Part shown: positions 1 to 12,160 of the stretch, in pieces
Layout: every line of letters begins with the position of its first letter
How positions within the stretch are numbered: position 1 is the stretch's first letter
Assembly (NCBI GenBank): GCA_021018815.1
Contig: JAITYX010000016.1
Span: 4,107,001 to 4,171,000, forward strand
DNA: 64,000 nucleotides
Origin: Talinum fruticosum
Taxonomy: Eukaryota > Streptophyta > Magnoliopsida > Caryophyllales > Talinaceae
Direction of reading: 5' to 3'
The notes under the pieces: generated by a model
What the model was told of the DNA's origin: nothing
Database searches by the model: none
Seen by the model: the letters and a program-made list of their open reading frames with translations, nothing else
Translations under genes and position numbers: made by a program

Positions 1-624
1 CTAGTGGTGGAATCGTTTTGATGATGACGTGTCGGGTAGAGCAAATCTAAATTAATGTTATACCCTTCTCATTTATTTAGTGAAGTTGCTCTTTTTCCTT
101 CCATCAAAAATAAAAAATCTCTCTCCTCTGATACTCTCTCTCTCCTCCAAATACAACCCTTTCCATCCATTCACACATGCCTTCACAGAAACCCTAACCT
201 ATTTTCAAACTCTTTCTTTCTCCTTATGCTCGGCTACTACCCTAAACTAAACTAATTATGAATTAGACTAAACAATCACAAAGCTAAAATGCAAAGAAAT
301 TAGGAATCCAAAATTCAACTAAAATAAATAAAAAAATATATCCAAAACAATCTACAATCCAACACAAAGTGAAATCAACACAATCAACACTTCAACCAAA
401 ATAGAAATAAAAGAGAATCAAAACAAAGTACAATAATTAAGAATTTATATGGGCCACAATCCAAATCTGCATGAACAAATTTTGAACTGAGAAACTCGAA
501 TTATGAACAAATCAACTCGAATACTTAAACTCGAACTGAATAACTTCAACAAATTAAAATAATATATCATGCTTGAAATCTTCTTTGTGATTGCATCTAA
601 TCTTGAAAAAAATATACCAAAAGG

Positions 625-794
625 CAGTGGCGGAGCCACTTGAAGGACAAGGGTGTCCACCCTTGCCCCAAAAAAATTTTAAAAAATAATTTATTTTTAG
701 AGTAAAAAATTTTAATTATAAATAATTGGACATCCTTAAATTTGACCCAAAAGACGTTGGACACCCTTGTTTCGAATTCCTGGCTCTGCCACTG
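625..794. mobile_element. hAT-like MITE (170 bp)
   Basis: The ends are inverted copies of each other: CAGTGGCGGAGCCA at the left and the complement of CAGTGGCAGAGCCA at the right, followed further in by a shared inverted ACAAGGGTGTCC. The flanking 8 bases, ccaaaagg and ccaaaggg, look like an 8-bp target duplication with one mismatch, as expected for hAT transposons. There is no coding capacity, so it is a non-autonomous element. Confidence 0.8.
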
Positions 795-966
795 CCAAAG
801 GGGTATTTAAAATAAGCATTAGTGAAATTAAAATAAGAAAAATAATTTATATAAAATTTGACTTTTGAATATATGTTTATAAAATTCTTAATTTATAATT
901 TAACTTTACATAATATTTTTCTAAAATACATAATATTTATATCAACAAAAGTTATTAATTTTTGAA

Positions 967-1006
<40 letters not shown>

Positions 1007-1007
1007 T
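967..1007. repeat. (ATA)n microsatellite
   Basis: About thirteen ATA units without interruption, in AT-rich intergenic DNA. Confidence 0.9.
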
Positions 1008-1136
1008 ACACAAATTATTACATCTTAACAATCAATATATCACTGTAATACCAGAAAAAAAACAAAAAATAAAATCAACTCACGAATTAATAACTTACCT
1101 TGCCACGAGTCGCGACCACAACAATGACAACTCACT

Positions 1137-1143
<7 letters not shown>

Positions 1144-1215
<72 letters not shown>
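1144..1215. repeat. (TA)n microsatellite
   Basis: About 36 uninterrupted TA units, directly left of the degenerate tandem array. Confidence 0.95.
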
Positions 1216-1217
<2 letters not shown>

Positions 1218-1219
<2 letters not shown>

Positions 1220-2025
1220 TTACTCACACTCACAAACAAACTGTTCAGAAGATTGTTGTTTTGAAAATGCATGAAATCAATTTCTTATTTTTAAAATTTG
1301 TTGAAGTGTTAGCCACTGACAACTTTCACAATTGTTTGTCCTCACCAACTATTGACAAAAAGAGTGTTGGTGTGAAATTTGAATTAAGTGTTACTTAGGA
1401 GCATACTTTCAAATAAATTTCTGTTTAAATTTTGGCAGATTTAGCATCCATGGAGGTTTTCAAAAATTTGTTCTTTTGGAATTTTGAGTGTTGCTCACTA
1501 ACAAACTTCTCAAATAATTATAATTTTCATTAAGTGTTAGTTATCAACTAACTTTTCAACAAGTTTTGTTTTGTATATTATTTAAGTGTATTTGTATATT
1601 TATTTAAGTGTATTCAGTAACAAATTTGTAAGAGGATTCTTATTTTGAACTTTCGTTTAAATGCTACTCAACAACAAAGTTTTCAAAAAGAATTCTTTTC
1701 AAATTTCACTAATTGCTATTCACTACCAATTTTTCAAAAATGTTATTTTCATCGATTGAAGTGTTATTTAGTTACCAAAATTTTAAATAATTATTATTGT
1801 AGAATTTTCTTTAATTGATCCTTAGTAGCTAATTTTTCAGAGGAGTGTTATCATTCACCAACAAACTTTTGAGAGGAATAGTATTTTTGAAATTTTGATT
1901 AAGGGAATTTTTCACAAAGCTTCAATTCCATACTTTTGTTTAAGTGTTACTCGGCAACAAATTTTTCAAATTACGAATTTCGTGTAAGTGTTACTCAGTA
2001 ACAAACATTTCAAATCTGCTCTTAA
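1218..2025. repeat. degenerate ~50 bp tandem array
   Basis: About a dozen diverged units share a core like aGTGTTACTCAgcAACAAA followed by cTTTTCAAA and an A/T-rich spacer. Unit starts are near 1218, 1306, 1387, 1486, 1534, 1605, 1658, 1711, 1759, 1844, 1940 and 1986. Spacing is mostly 45 to 60 bp, with some larger gaps. No coding capacity is seen. It may be an old minisatellite or the eroded inside of a transposable element. Confidence 0.6.
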
Positions 2026-3299
2026 TTAAATTCAAATTAACATACTTCTCATGCTATCTCCTTCATATTTCAATTTCTTTGCCTTCAAATATTTACCCCA
2101 TAATAAATATTAAAAATTATTTGATCATCCCTCATTATATATATCAGTTAATCTACAACTAAAAATATATATAAAATAAGCACAAATCATACTAAATCCC
2201 CTTTTCAAAACCTAGATCATTAGTTACAGATTCAAACACAAATTCACATCAAATCCATTCAATTCACTGAGTTTTTAACAATTATTTCCACCACATTACT
2301 CAAAATTAAGTTCATATTAAGAGAGAAAAAAAGGAACTTAGTAATTTATATCTCTCTGAAGCTCGAAAACAACCTCTAATCAAATTTCACTTTACACTTC
2401 TAAAACAAATTAGAGATTTCTAAACTATATTAAGGTTACAAACTTGAAGCCCAAACTGAAACTAAGTTTGTACTAATTATTGAAGAGAGAGAGGGAGAGC
2501 AAAGACTAAAAAATGCAATGGACCTACAGGACAATGGATTTAGCCAGGATTTTGCAAGTAGCAGGAAACTTTATTTGTGCAAAAAGCCACCCGAGATTCC
2601 TAAGAAACCCAGAACAACACTTGCTTGCCCCATCTGTGTATATTTATTATTTAATCCCCCTCGTTAATTAGCGGTTTTTGTTTTTGGAAGTATACGATCA
2701 TTCATTAGCAGTTTAGCCCACAGAAACAAATTAATTCTAATTTTTTAAAAGAAACGAAACGCCTGGGTCTCCTGCCGGCCCTGATCGATCAAATGCACAT
2801 GATAGTGCGCGCACAGGACGAGGCCAACTTGCTCTTCCTCTCTCCCTCTCCTCTTTAAGAACGCTTGCGAAACGTTTCTGTGAGGTCAGCAACATAAGAA
2901 ACGTTTCAATATGTCAGACAACTAATAGTTGTTTGAGGAAAGTCTGCAGTTTTCCCACACCCCAACAATCATATGCCTAAGCCAGACAACATTTTCTCAA
3001 ATAATTTCTATATTAGATCTAAAAATATATTATCTTTCTATAGTTGGAAAGTACATTTAATGATTCAATTAAAATTTCAAACTAAATTTACCTTAATTTA
3101 TTATTTGTTTTCCGTTAGTTCCAAAAATAATTTTAAAAAGAAAAATTTACTATAATTTATTGTCACTTGTACACTATCAGGTAAAAATAAAAAAATAAAA
3201 AAAAGTATAGAGAAGACAACCCATAATACCCTCCATTTAATTAATTTCATTTTCCTTATTGGCTTAAAGTATTAAAAGAGTTGTTTTTGACCTTTTAAA
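2026..3299. other. intergenic DNA upstream of MADS gene 1
   Basis: AT-rich sequence with short pyrimidine runs (for example near 2840-2860). No gene or clear element is seen. The short ORFs here have no coding character. It probably includes the distal promoter of MADS gene 1. Confidence 0.5.
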
Positions 3300-3569
3300 A
3301 CCACAGAAAACTGGTTCTGAGCTTTCCTTAGCCTAGAAAAGCACAGAATTTTCCAGAAAACTTCATAGAAATTCTCTCTCTTCATCATCAACATCAACAA
3401 CTGTTCCAAGTTCAACTGGCTTCTCATTGGAAACCCTAGCTAGCTAATACACTATATAGGCAGGTAATTACTTTCACTTAAAATCTATGTCATCGATCTG
3501 TTATCATTTTTCCATACCTTAAATGTATTCATTCTCTTTTGAAAGGGGATCGAGTTTGAAGAAATTAGA
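3300..3569 (+). promoter_or_regulatory. 5' leader of MADS gene 1, with likely leader intron
   Basis: A pyrimidine-rich leader-like stretch (3370-3450) is followed by a good donor, CAG|GTAATT, at 3463/3464. An acceptor, AAATTAG, ends at 3568, one base before the ATG at 3570. This would place a 105-base intron in the 5' UTR. Gene 3 also has a likely leader intron, so the arrangement may be shared. Confidence 0.4.
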
Positions 3570-4703
3570 ATGGGAAGAGGAAAGATATCGATCGAAAGAA
3601 TCGACAATTTGACGAGCAGGCAAGTGACATTCACAAAGAGAAGAAAAGGATTGTTCAAGAAGGCAAAGGAACTCTCCATTCTTTGTGATGCTGAAGTTGG
3701 AATCATCATCTTCTCCAGCACTAGTAAGGTCTATGAATATGCCAGTCATGGGTATGGTTCATCAATTCTCCACTTCATTTTTCACCTCAATTGTTCCTCT
3801 TTTCTTTCCCCTTTTTTGGGTTTTTTTGCAAGATTAAGAGATGACAATGATTTAATTTAGTAGCCCTTAAGATCTACTTTATTGATACATTTATCTAATG
3901 CCACTTCGAAGACATCCAATAAAATTAAAACAATATAGTGAAGATTAGCACAGATATACCTCTATCTGCAAAAACTAGTTTCAAATCAGCTCCCCTTTAA
4001 TTTTTTCATTTTTGTTTTTTTTTTTTTCGGGTTCGGGGTGTTGGGAAGTATGATCTAAAAGCATATATATGGTTGAAAAAATTGAAGAATTAATTAGAGT
4101 GCGCGCTTATTATTAGCTTCTAACTTGATTGAAAATCTTTTGTAAATTACAAAGTAGAATTAACATGTTAAAAGACAAGAGTAATAATTATGAAGATCTA
4201 CAATTAAAGTTGGGTCTGAAAAAGCTGATACTTAATTGTTGTTGTGTTATATCACCATTTATGCAGGATAATAGAATGGATGGTTTAATATCATAAAACT
4301 GCAGAAACCCTAGCTGTGAAGTAAAATGTGCAAACTGTACAAGCAGTTGGGTCTGTCTTTTGGTATAGAGATGACAGGATGAGTATACATTTTAAAAAGA
4401 AAATTGTTGAGATTCTTATTCTATGCGTATCAACATGTGGCTCACGGGCCTAATACAAGCCATTTTAGTGGAAATACATCGAGTGGTTATGTCAATATGT
4501 TGGTTTTCTTGTGTTGGTGGAGGTGAATTAGAGTTTTTCTTGAGCTTTTGGACGTGAAAAAGACAATTTTATATTTTGGTCAATTGAGTTTTTGCACAAT
4601 AATTAGAAAATTAGCAATAATAATTTAGAGTCCTGTCAACATTTGAATAAATAAATTTATAAGTCCTTAAATGACTAAAATGCCCTTGACCTTTTTATTT
4701 TTC

Positions 4704-4765
<62 letters not shown>

Positions 4766-5093
4766 CAACAACAACAATAACAACAAGGTTACCTTATAAA
4801 TGGGTCATTCTATTGGTTTTTAGTTCAGATTAACTTCAGGTTGGGTTATGTTTGAGTCTACAAGATTCGGTTCGGTTTTTTTGTAGTCGAGTCTTTTTTT
4901 TTTTTTAGTTTTGTTCACTATAATTTTTATCTAATAAGTTTATCTTGCAAAGAAAAACAAGTTTGGAAAAATGTTTAGGTTGAGTTATGTTTAGTTCAAA
5001 TTAATTTTGGCTTTGGGTCAATTTCGAGGTCAATTCACTTAGGTGTCGGGTGGATACGGGTTCCAATCATTCAGTTCAAGTTTTAGGCTATAT

Positions 5094-5164
<71 letters not shown>

Positions 5165-8100
5165 TAGGTCATTTCCGGACCTACAAATTCATTGTTAAAA
5201 TATGGATGACCTTCAAATTATTTTCAATTTTTATAGGTTCCAAAAATTATTGTGCAAAAATTAAATGGTCCAAAATGAAAATTTTCTCACGAAAAATTTA
5301 AATTTTGGTGAATCTGGACACCAATAACCCAACCTTTAAAAAAACAGCTCCCTATGGTCTAATCTTTGGGGGTATATACTTTTTAGTAGTACAAGGGGTC
5401 ACTTTAATTAGATTGTATTTTCCAGTTAATTTGAACTCCGATACAAATGTATGCAACTTGAGTTTGTATTTTCCAGGTAATTTGAACTCCAATACAAATG
5501 TATGCAACTTGAGTTTGATATGTTTGTGTTGTTTTAAGAGCATTAGAATGTTACTGTAAATATAAAATCTAAAATGACCTATCCATGTACTATTTTAAAA
5601 ATAAATATCTTAAAGGTCGAATCGTTGAGAGATTTTTTAAAAAGTTAGATCGTTGATGTTCAAATTCCAATTTGAATTATTGGCATCCAAAACTCGTTTT
5701 TCTTTATGTGTTTATATATTTGTCGTCTAGTTTAGTTTTACATGTGTCGAATAATAATTTTTATATCGCTTGATGTAATAAATTTATTGGAGGATACTTC
5801 CTAGTTATAGAGTAAGAGTGTACTCATGCTTTGGCAGTCTTCTTAATTATATAACCTGTCTAAGGTGGTTTTTGGGGCTTCTTTTTGAAGTGAGATGGTG
5901 TCAAGATAGTAGTGTTCCCTGTTGTGCCTTTGGGTGTAGGAGCTAATTAAGAAGTGGTGTGAGATTTTGAGATCCTCAATTTGATAGCAATGTCATTGTT
6001 TTACAAGTTTCAAGACATTTGTGTAATTTTAATTTTAAACGGTGTTGTAATCAATCTTGTAATAAAAATAAATTTGTATTTATAATTGTAATATTACAAA
6101 ATTGATTGTAGTACATTGCCAATGTTACGTATATTCAATCAAACACAGTATGGTTACATTGAATGGGAAAATGAATAGGATTCCCACATTGTTAGGGAAA
6201 GGTAATATGAGTACTACATAACTTCAACATATATACTGCATATATTCATACCATAAAGTCTCGCCGAAGTCCTCTTGGCATAGTTGGCACCAAGCTTACC
6301 TTGCATTTGTGGCAACCCCTGTTCTGATCCCGGGGTGCAACACATCTAGCTAACCCTTCCCTCTAATCTGTCATATTCCTACTGCCCAGCCTAAATAGGG
6401 GCCTAGTGGGACGGACTTTATCTATGTAAAAATATACCATTAAGGTCGTCCTAAAAGGTCTTTTTTGTGGGGAGGGGAAAGGTAATTGATTTTTGGGCAC
6501 TCCATTGGAATATTAGTACGGAGTTGAATAATATGCTCAACATAAATATGAACATGCTGATTTGCTGCTGATGGTATATAATAAAGTTGGCTGCCAAATT
6601 TGTTGCTTGAAGTGAGTTTTAATGTGTCCCTTTTATTAGATTGCAACTTAACTGTCCCTTTTATTCGCTTTATCAGTTGCAAATCTATGTTAATCCCTAA
6701 AAATGAGCATACTGATTTTAAAGTCGTTCCCATATTCAAGTAGATAAAAGAACATCTCCATATGTCAGGATGCCAGCATTGTTGGAGAAATACTATAAAG
6801 CAAACGAGGAGAATCAAGTGCTCAATCCCACTTCTGAGGCACAGGTACATACGCACACAGAATCACACTTAAAAATGTAATTTCATTGTCAGCTTTGGTT
6901 GGTTTGGCATTTCTTTTGGGGCATTTTTGCATGCCGGCATTCAAAAGATTGACAGGTTGGATATTCATATACATAGATAATGTCTTCTTTGTGCATCTTA
7001 TTTTTTTACACTCGTACAAATACAAGTTAATATTTCACATTGCCCTTCTCATAGTTGAATACACAAACACATTTGGTTCCTGAAATTTCTTAGTTATGGA
7101 AGATTGAAGCAGAGAGCTTAAGGCAGCAACTTCAGGACTTGAGAAAAATTCAAAGGTAATGCTTCAGAACTTGTTTTTCTAAGGTAGATATCTTTTACGT
7201 CCTATGCTTTCCCAAGATGGGAACAATTTGTATGTATGGAACAGGAGAGTCATACTCTAATCATACTTTATGGAGTTGATGATTAGTTGTGTGTAGATTT
7301 TACTTTTTGGTTGATTGATAAAATCTCTAATAGTTGTAGTAAGATATGTTTTTAGGGGTTCCAATGTGTCATAAAGGTTAATGTAGATGTGACTTGAATC
7401 TGACTCTCTAGTAACAATAACAAACTTTATAGTTGAGCCAGTCTAACATCTTCAAAATAAAAAGGGTGCAATATAAGGACTTCAATAGCCATTTTCACAG
7501 TACTTTCTGATCCAAACATTCATCTGCTAAAATAGTAGTAAAAGTAGGAAGAGAAGGAATATGATTGAAGAATTGGAAATGCAAGTTTGTGACCGATATG
7601 TGTTAAACAAACACCTGCTTAAGTATTGCACAAAAAATCATGAGTCTTGAATAATGTCATTCAATTGTTATGACGGCTGAATCATTTCCTTAAAAGCTTG
7701 AATATAACATTACTATCTCCTCAATTTGGATATTTTCAAAATAAGTTTTTTCTCGATTAATAATGCCTAAGGACAAAAGTCAGTAACAACCGGATACAAA
7801 TGACAACAACAGGGAACAAAGGCTATTTTCAAAAGAAGTTATAATGGCTGCTTGTAACCCATCTTTATGAGCTATTAGACTATATAATATATCTTGTCAT
7901 CTATACTTCTATTCTTTTTATTTTGTTGCAAGGGGTTATTAGCGCATAAATCTATTCTTGAGCCTTTAACCATTATTTTAAGCTTTTGGTTGAATCAATT
8001 CTTTAACATGATATCAAAGTTTTTTGAACGAGAGGTCTCAAATTCAAATATCAGCAGCCCTCATATTATTTATTGCGCAAGGTAAGAAGAGTCTTTGTTG

Positions 8101-9294
8101 CATTCACGCTTCAAGCTCAAAGGACATTCATGTGAAAGGGGCGTGTTAGACCATACACACATCCTTAGACTTTGGACTGTATTGCATCGTAAACTTATTC
8201 TTGGACCTTTAACCATCAACTAAACTTTTAATTAAGTTGGTTACTGAACATGATACCTTAGTTTGCCAGACATATTCTTTGCTGGTAAAGAAAAAGGAGG
8301 AATCTTTTCACTGATTAGTTTCTACATGCGTCTGTGCATTATTTACAGCCAATTGCTGGGAGAAGACCTTTCTGAAATAGGTCCCGAGGATTTGGCAAAG
8401 ATAGAGTACCAACTTGAGATTGGGTCAAAGGCCATTCGTACTCGAAAGGTAAAGAAATTTACCAAAAAGGGGAACGAAAAGTCTTGATCCAGAAAAAAGA
8501 TTTGATGAAATTAGAATTTGATGAATTAATACTCGCTTTTCAGGAGGAGATTTTCAGGGAGAGAATACGAGAGCTTAATAAACAGGTGTAGTATATCCTT
8601 TCTTTCAGAATTTGTGCCTTTGCTAGCTTGTCTCAGCGGGTTTTGGATTAATTAATTAAGTCGGTAACAGAGTTAACAAATATATTTAATGATGTCTTTC
8701 TTTTAATATTTGTAAATTTTATAAGTATTATTTTTTTAAAAATGTCCCCTTTAACAATGTTATGGATTTTTTAAAATTTGTAAACATAAATTTTAACAAA
8801 ATTTTTTTACAACACCCTTAAAAACCAAAAAGGTCCGTCACTCTATATTTTCAACTTTCAATCCTTTAAAATGTTACAGAGATCGTAATTATATAAATTT
8901 TATCCATATATTTAGAATAATTGTCACAGTTATTTTTCCTGATCTGGTTTATATTTTACCTGATCGTAGGAGATTCTCATGCACCAAGAGAACATGGAAC
9001 TACACAAGAAGATAAATCATATGCGGCAAGAAATGGCAGAATTGCAGAGGAAGGTTGAATCCAATTGAATTTTTTTTTCCTAATTATAAACCCAATTAAT
9101 TATTCCACTGCATTTAAGACATAGCTAGGGCTGATATACAGCAAATTATTACTGTAGGAGTTTAACTGACGAATTTGTTTGCATTATTTTTTAAGGTTTC
9201 TGTAGAACGAAAGGATGATCAAGAAACTGGAAATGGAGCCTCTAGTAGCTCTGGGTACGAGCCTTATGATCCCATCCAGCTCAAGCTTAGCTAG
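3570..9294 (+). CDS. MADS gene 1: MIKCc MADS-box transcription factor, AGL17/ANR1-like, divergent
   Basis: Seven exons read without a break: 3570-3751, 6769-6844, 7094-7155, 8349-8448, 8544-8585, 8970-9053 and 9196-9294, giving 214 aa. Residues 1-60 are the MADS domain ([12 protein letters not shown]... with [20 protein letters not shown]), which binds DNA as a dimer at CArG boxes in the nucleus. Residues 61-86 form the I region. The K domain (about 87-170) has leucine-rich helices including [19 protein letters not shown]. Exon sizes 62-100-42 are those of MIKCc genes. The K domain and the RQENMEL-like helix in exon 6 resemble the AGL17 clade, whose members act in root nitrate response, stomata and flowering. 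The tail ends [12 protein letters not shown], shared with gene 2 and unlike gene 3. Exon 7 uses a weak AAG acceptor; failure to splice would give an early stop after VESN. Role in this plant is inferred only. Confidence 0.92.
4706..4787. repeat. (ATA)n(ACA)n microsatellite
   Basis: A run of ATA units passes into ACA units, inside intron 1 of MADS gene 1. Confidence 0.9.
5094..5164. repeat. (TTG)n(TTA)n microsatellite
   Basis: A run of TTG units passes into TTA units in the same intron. It is the reverse complement of the compound repeat at 4706-4787, about 300 bp away. Confidence 0.9.
5411..5512. repeat. 51-bp tandem duplication
   Basis: Two head-to-tail copies of a 51-bp unit (5411-5461 and 5462-5512) differ at only a few bases. 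They lie in intron 1 of MADS gene 1. The unit length is a multiple of three, so an open frame runs through both copies by chance. Confidence 0.9.
6262..6434 (+). mobile_element. tRNA-derived SINE
   Basis: A box A-like TAGTTGGCACC (6281-6291) and a box B-like TGTTCTGATCCC (6320-6331) are spaced as in tRNA promoters. A pyrimidine-rich non-tRNA body follows and ends in an A-rich tail near 6430. The GC content is higher than in the surrounding intron. It sits in intron 1 of MADS gene 1, about 330 bp before exon 2. Confidence 0.6.
7925..8265 (+). mobile_element. TRIM-like miniature LTR retroelement, degraded
   Basis: Two related stretches, about 7925-8008 and 8144-8250, share a core like TATTCTTGgaCCTTTAACCAT and similar ends. 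The right copy starts TGTTAGA and ends CA. Directly after the left copy, TGATATCAAAG (8009-8019) resembles the initiator-Met tRNA primer site TGGTATCAGAG of Copia-type elements. A purine tract GTGAAAGGGGCG precedes the right copy. The inside is about 130 bp with no coding region. It lies in the intron before exon 4 of MADS gene 1. Confidence 0.55.
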
Positions 9295-9370
9295 CTAATT
9301 AAAATTTCAAAGTAATTAATCCCCAATGAAGTAGGATTTTGAGCCAATCAGCAGTTCTGTTTAAATCACT

Positions 9371-9557
9371 TGCCTAGTATTTGTTGATATGTCAATTTAT
9401 CATTAGTAAATTTGGAATCATTCACATTTTAAGCCTGAACTGTTTAGTTTATGTGCTTAATATTTGTTTATATGTCGATGTATTATTCGTAAATTTGAAA
9501 TCATTCACATTTTAGGCCCGAAGGGTTTTAATGAATGATAACTTTGTTTAGTTTATG
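9371..9557. repeat. tandem duplication in the 3' region of MADS gene 1
   Basis: Two imperfect copies (9371-9453 and 9454-9557) share TAAATTTGgAATCATTCACAT and TTGTTTAGTTTATGTGC. A third partial start follows at 9558. It begins 77 bp after the stop codon, so it is probably within the 3' UTR. Confidence 0.75.
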
Positions 9558-11990
9558 TGCCTAATATTTAAATTATACTTTTTTGTTCTAATAGTAGGAA
9601 GTTAGTAGTAGCTAGTGGTGATCATCGAATTAAAATAAATTTTTTTAGACAGTAAAAGGATCTAAAACAATACAAACTAATTTTAGTCCGAGTAATCCAT
9701 CAACATAGAAACCTTTTTCTGGAGGTAAGTCTTTAAATATTCGTAACTCATCATTTACAACTTTCACTTTTGTGTAAGTTAGATAATTATCGGGTAAAAA
9801 TTTTACCTAAATAATTCTCAATTAAGAAATACATTACAAGGAATACTAAATCACAATTAAAAAAAAATAGAAAGACCAAATTTTACTATCCAGTTTGCTA
9901 ATCGGTTCCTTGCACAAATTACAAAAATAGCTTTGGCACTCTTTTATTGACAAGGTTCCTACTTTTTATGGCATTCTTTCAGCAGCCCACAGTGTTCCAA
10001 TACCACTAATTTCATTTTCTTTTATTTTATTGGAGACTGCAATTGTCTATTTTTTATTCTGGTATTTATTTTACTAATCTTTTTCTAAGTAATAGATAAT
10101 ACTTTTGTCTTAATTTAGCTTAAATAAATTGTCAAATTATTAGCGGCTATAATCAATTATGAACTGGTTGGTTAGATGATTTCTGGTGTATCATAACAAA
10201 TTATGAACTGGTACCAGAGCAGTTGTAGGAGTAATTGATAAATATTTTAATTAACGTTGTAGTTTTATATGACCTGTTTTTTTTTAATAAATATTTCTGA
10301 TATTTAATACTAGATGTTAAATAATGCTAAATAATTACAAACAATACTGACTAAAAACTAAATTAAAAGCTCTCTCCATTATGAATTTTTCATTAAAATT
10401 AAAAGATTTTTAAAATTTCATATTTTGAGTCATATCTTATCACATAATAATATTATTTTAAAAAATTTCTTACACATAGTTTATAGGAGGAATAATGAAT
10501 AGTATAGTAATTAATCTGAAACTGTTAAGATAACTTTTTTTAATAGGATAATCAAACTCGTATCTGATAAGACCTACGATAATGATAACATACAAATATA
10601 AATGTGAATGGTTAAGAAACCAAGTATGTATATATGATCAAATTAGTGGGTTGTAATTTTAAAGACTAAAACATAATTTTGACCTATTCTAAGTTCAGTT
10701 TAAGGAAATTTGTATCATATTTTCAATACCTAATAAATACAAATAGGCCTTCTAATTCAAGTTTAAGGAAATTTATATCATATTATAACACATTATTGTT
10801 TTTGAGATTTGACAATTTTGACCAACAAAACCTAAAAGTTTGAAGTATATACCTAATTTATGTTATATTACTAAGAACTAAGATAAGACTAATTCAAGTG
10901 ATTCAATACTTATTTAGATTTTTTAAACAATATTATAATTTAAATCGTACATATGTAGAACTGTTATGCGGGGAGATTTAAAATATAGTATAAATAAAGC
11001 ATTGGAAAACAATTAAGTCTTACATTAAAAAGGTACGTAAAAATTCCGTAAAAAAAAAAAAAAAGAAAGAAAAGGCAGGTAAAAATAAAATTAAAGGTAA
11101 ATGTCTTGTTTTACCACTTGACTTAAATATATCAATACATTTTTTTTATAGGAATATATCAATACATTTACCTTTAATTTTAATTTTACGTACCTTTTTA
11201 ATGATTTATAAATTTTGTAGCACACCTACTTGGTAGTAATTAAAGTTTAAAAAAACAACTTGAAATACTCCTCAATCAAGGGTTCAATCAAAGAAGGATT
11301 CGGTCAACTTGCAACTTTTTTATGCATTAAAAAGCCGGCCAAGAATCCTTGGAAGCATATGATCATTAGTAAGGAAAAGAGATGAAGGGGAATGGAAAAT
11401 ATAAATATCAAAATAGATTGATAAATAAATAAGATTAATATTGAGTGAAATAATACAGAGCATATGGATAATTTTGGAATCGGATCGGAATCGGTCAAAC
11501 TGGTTAGATTTTAGAATTGGAATCGGTCAAATCTATTCTGGGTAAGGTTTTTAAAATTCAATAATCTATCAAATAGATTCCTATTTTAAAAATTAAACCC
11601 TTAAATCAGAACCTAAAATTGTTAAGATAGATTTAGGTTTTAGTTACCTTGAACCTATACCTAAAATCATGGGTATCCAGAACCATTAAATACTATTATA
11701 ACAAGCTAATTTTTTTTCTTTTTCCTTTTTTGAGTAATTAATATATGCTGAGATATATAATGGGTATCCAGAATCACTATTTTAGAGTTATTAATAAAAG
11801 GACAAGCCATAAAAAAAAAAAAAAAAAAGCAACTCATGACAAAACCTGGGATCCCTATGGCTATACCAAAGTGGGTTTTGACCACCCACCCTCCTTTTGC
11901 TAGATTAGTTGCTCCTTCCTCAAAAACCACCACTATGCTTTCTCCACAATAAAAATTACTCTCTCTATTCAAGTTTCAGGAAACCCTAAC
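9558..11990. other. intergenic DNA between MADS genes 1 and 2
   Basis: AT-rich sequence with no supported gene. It holds the inverted repeat at 11023-11203 and an A run at 11811-11829. Short ORFs such as those at 11304-11498 and 11706-11972 (minus strand) have no family resemblance. The region must contain the 3' end of gene 1 and the promoter of gene 2, but no motif stands out. Confidence 0.5.
11023..11203. repeat. interrupted inverted repeat (fold-back)
   Basis: The right arm (11163-11203) is the reverse complement of the outer parts of the left arm (11023-11104): CATTAAAAAGGTACGTAAAA at one edge and AAATTAAAGGTAAATG at the other. The left arm has an extra A-rich block of about 45 bp in its middle. 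It could be a MITE with an internal insertion. Confidence 0.65.
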
Positions 11991-12160
11991 TAGGTGATCT
12001 TTATCAAATTTTAATTTCTGACCAAATTCACCAACCTCTTCACCTTCTTTGTCTGGTTTTCTTGGGTGAATTTTTTTATATTTTTGCTGATTTAGTGAGT
12101 ATCTAGCAGATAAAACCCTAGCTGGAAGCTGGTGTAAGTAGTAATTTGAAGGACATTACA

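Noticed and set aside
5050..5301. ORF with poly-Cys and poly-Tyr tracts
   Set aside because: It is the translation of the (TTG)n(TTA)n microsatellite.
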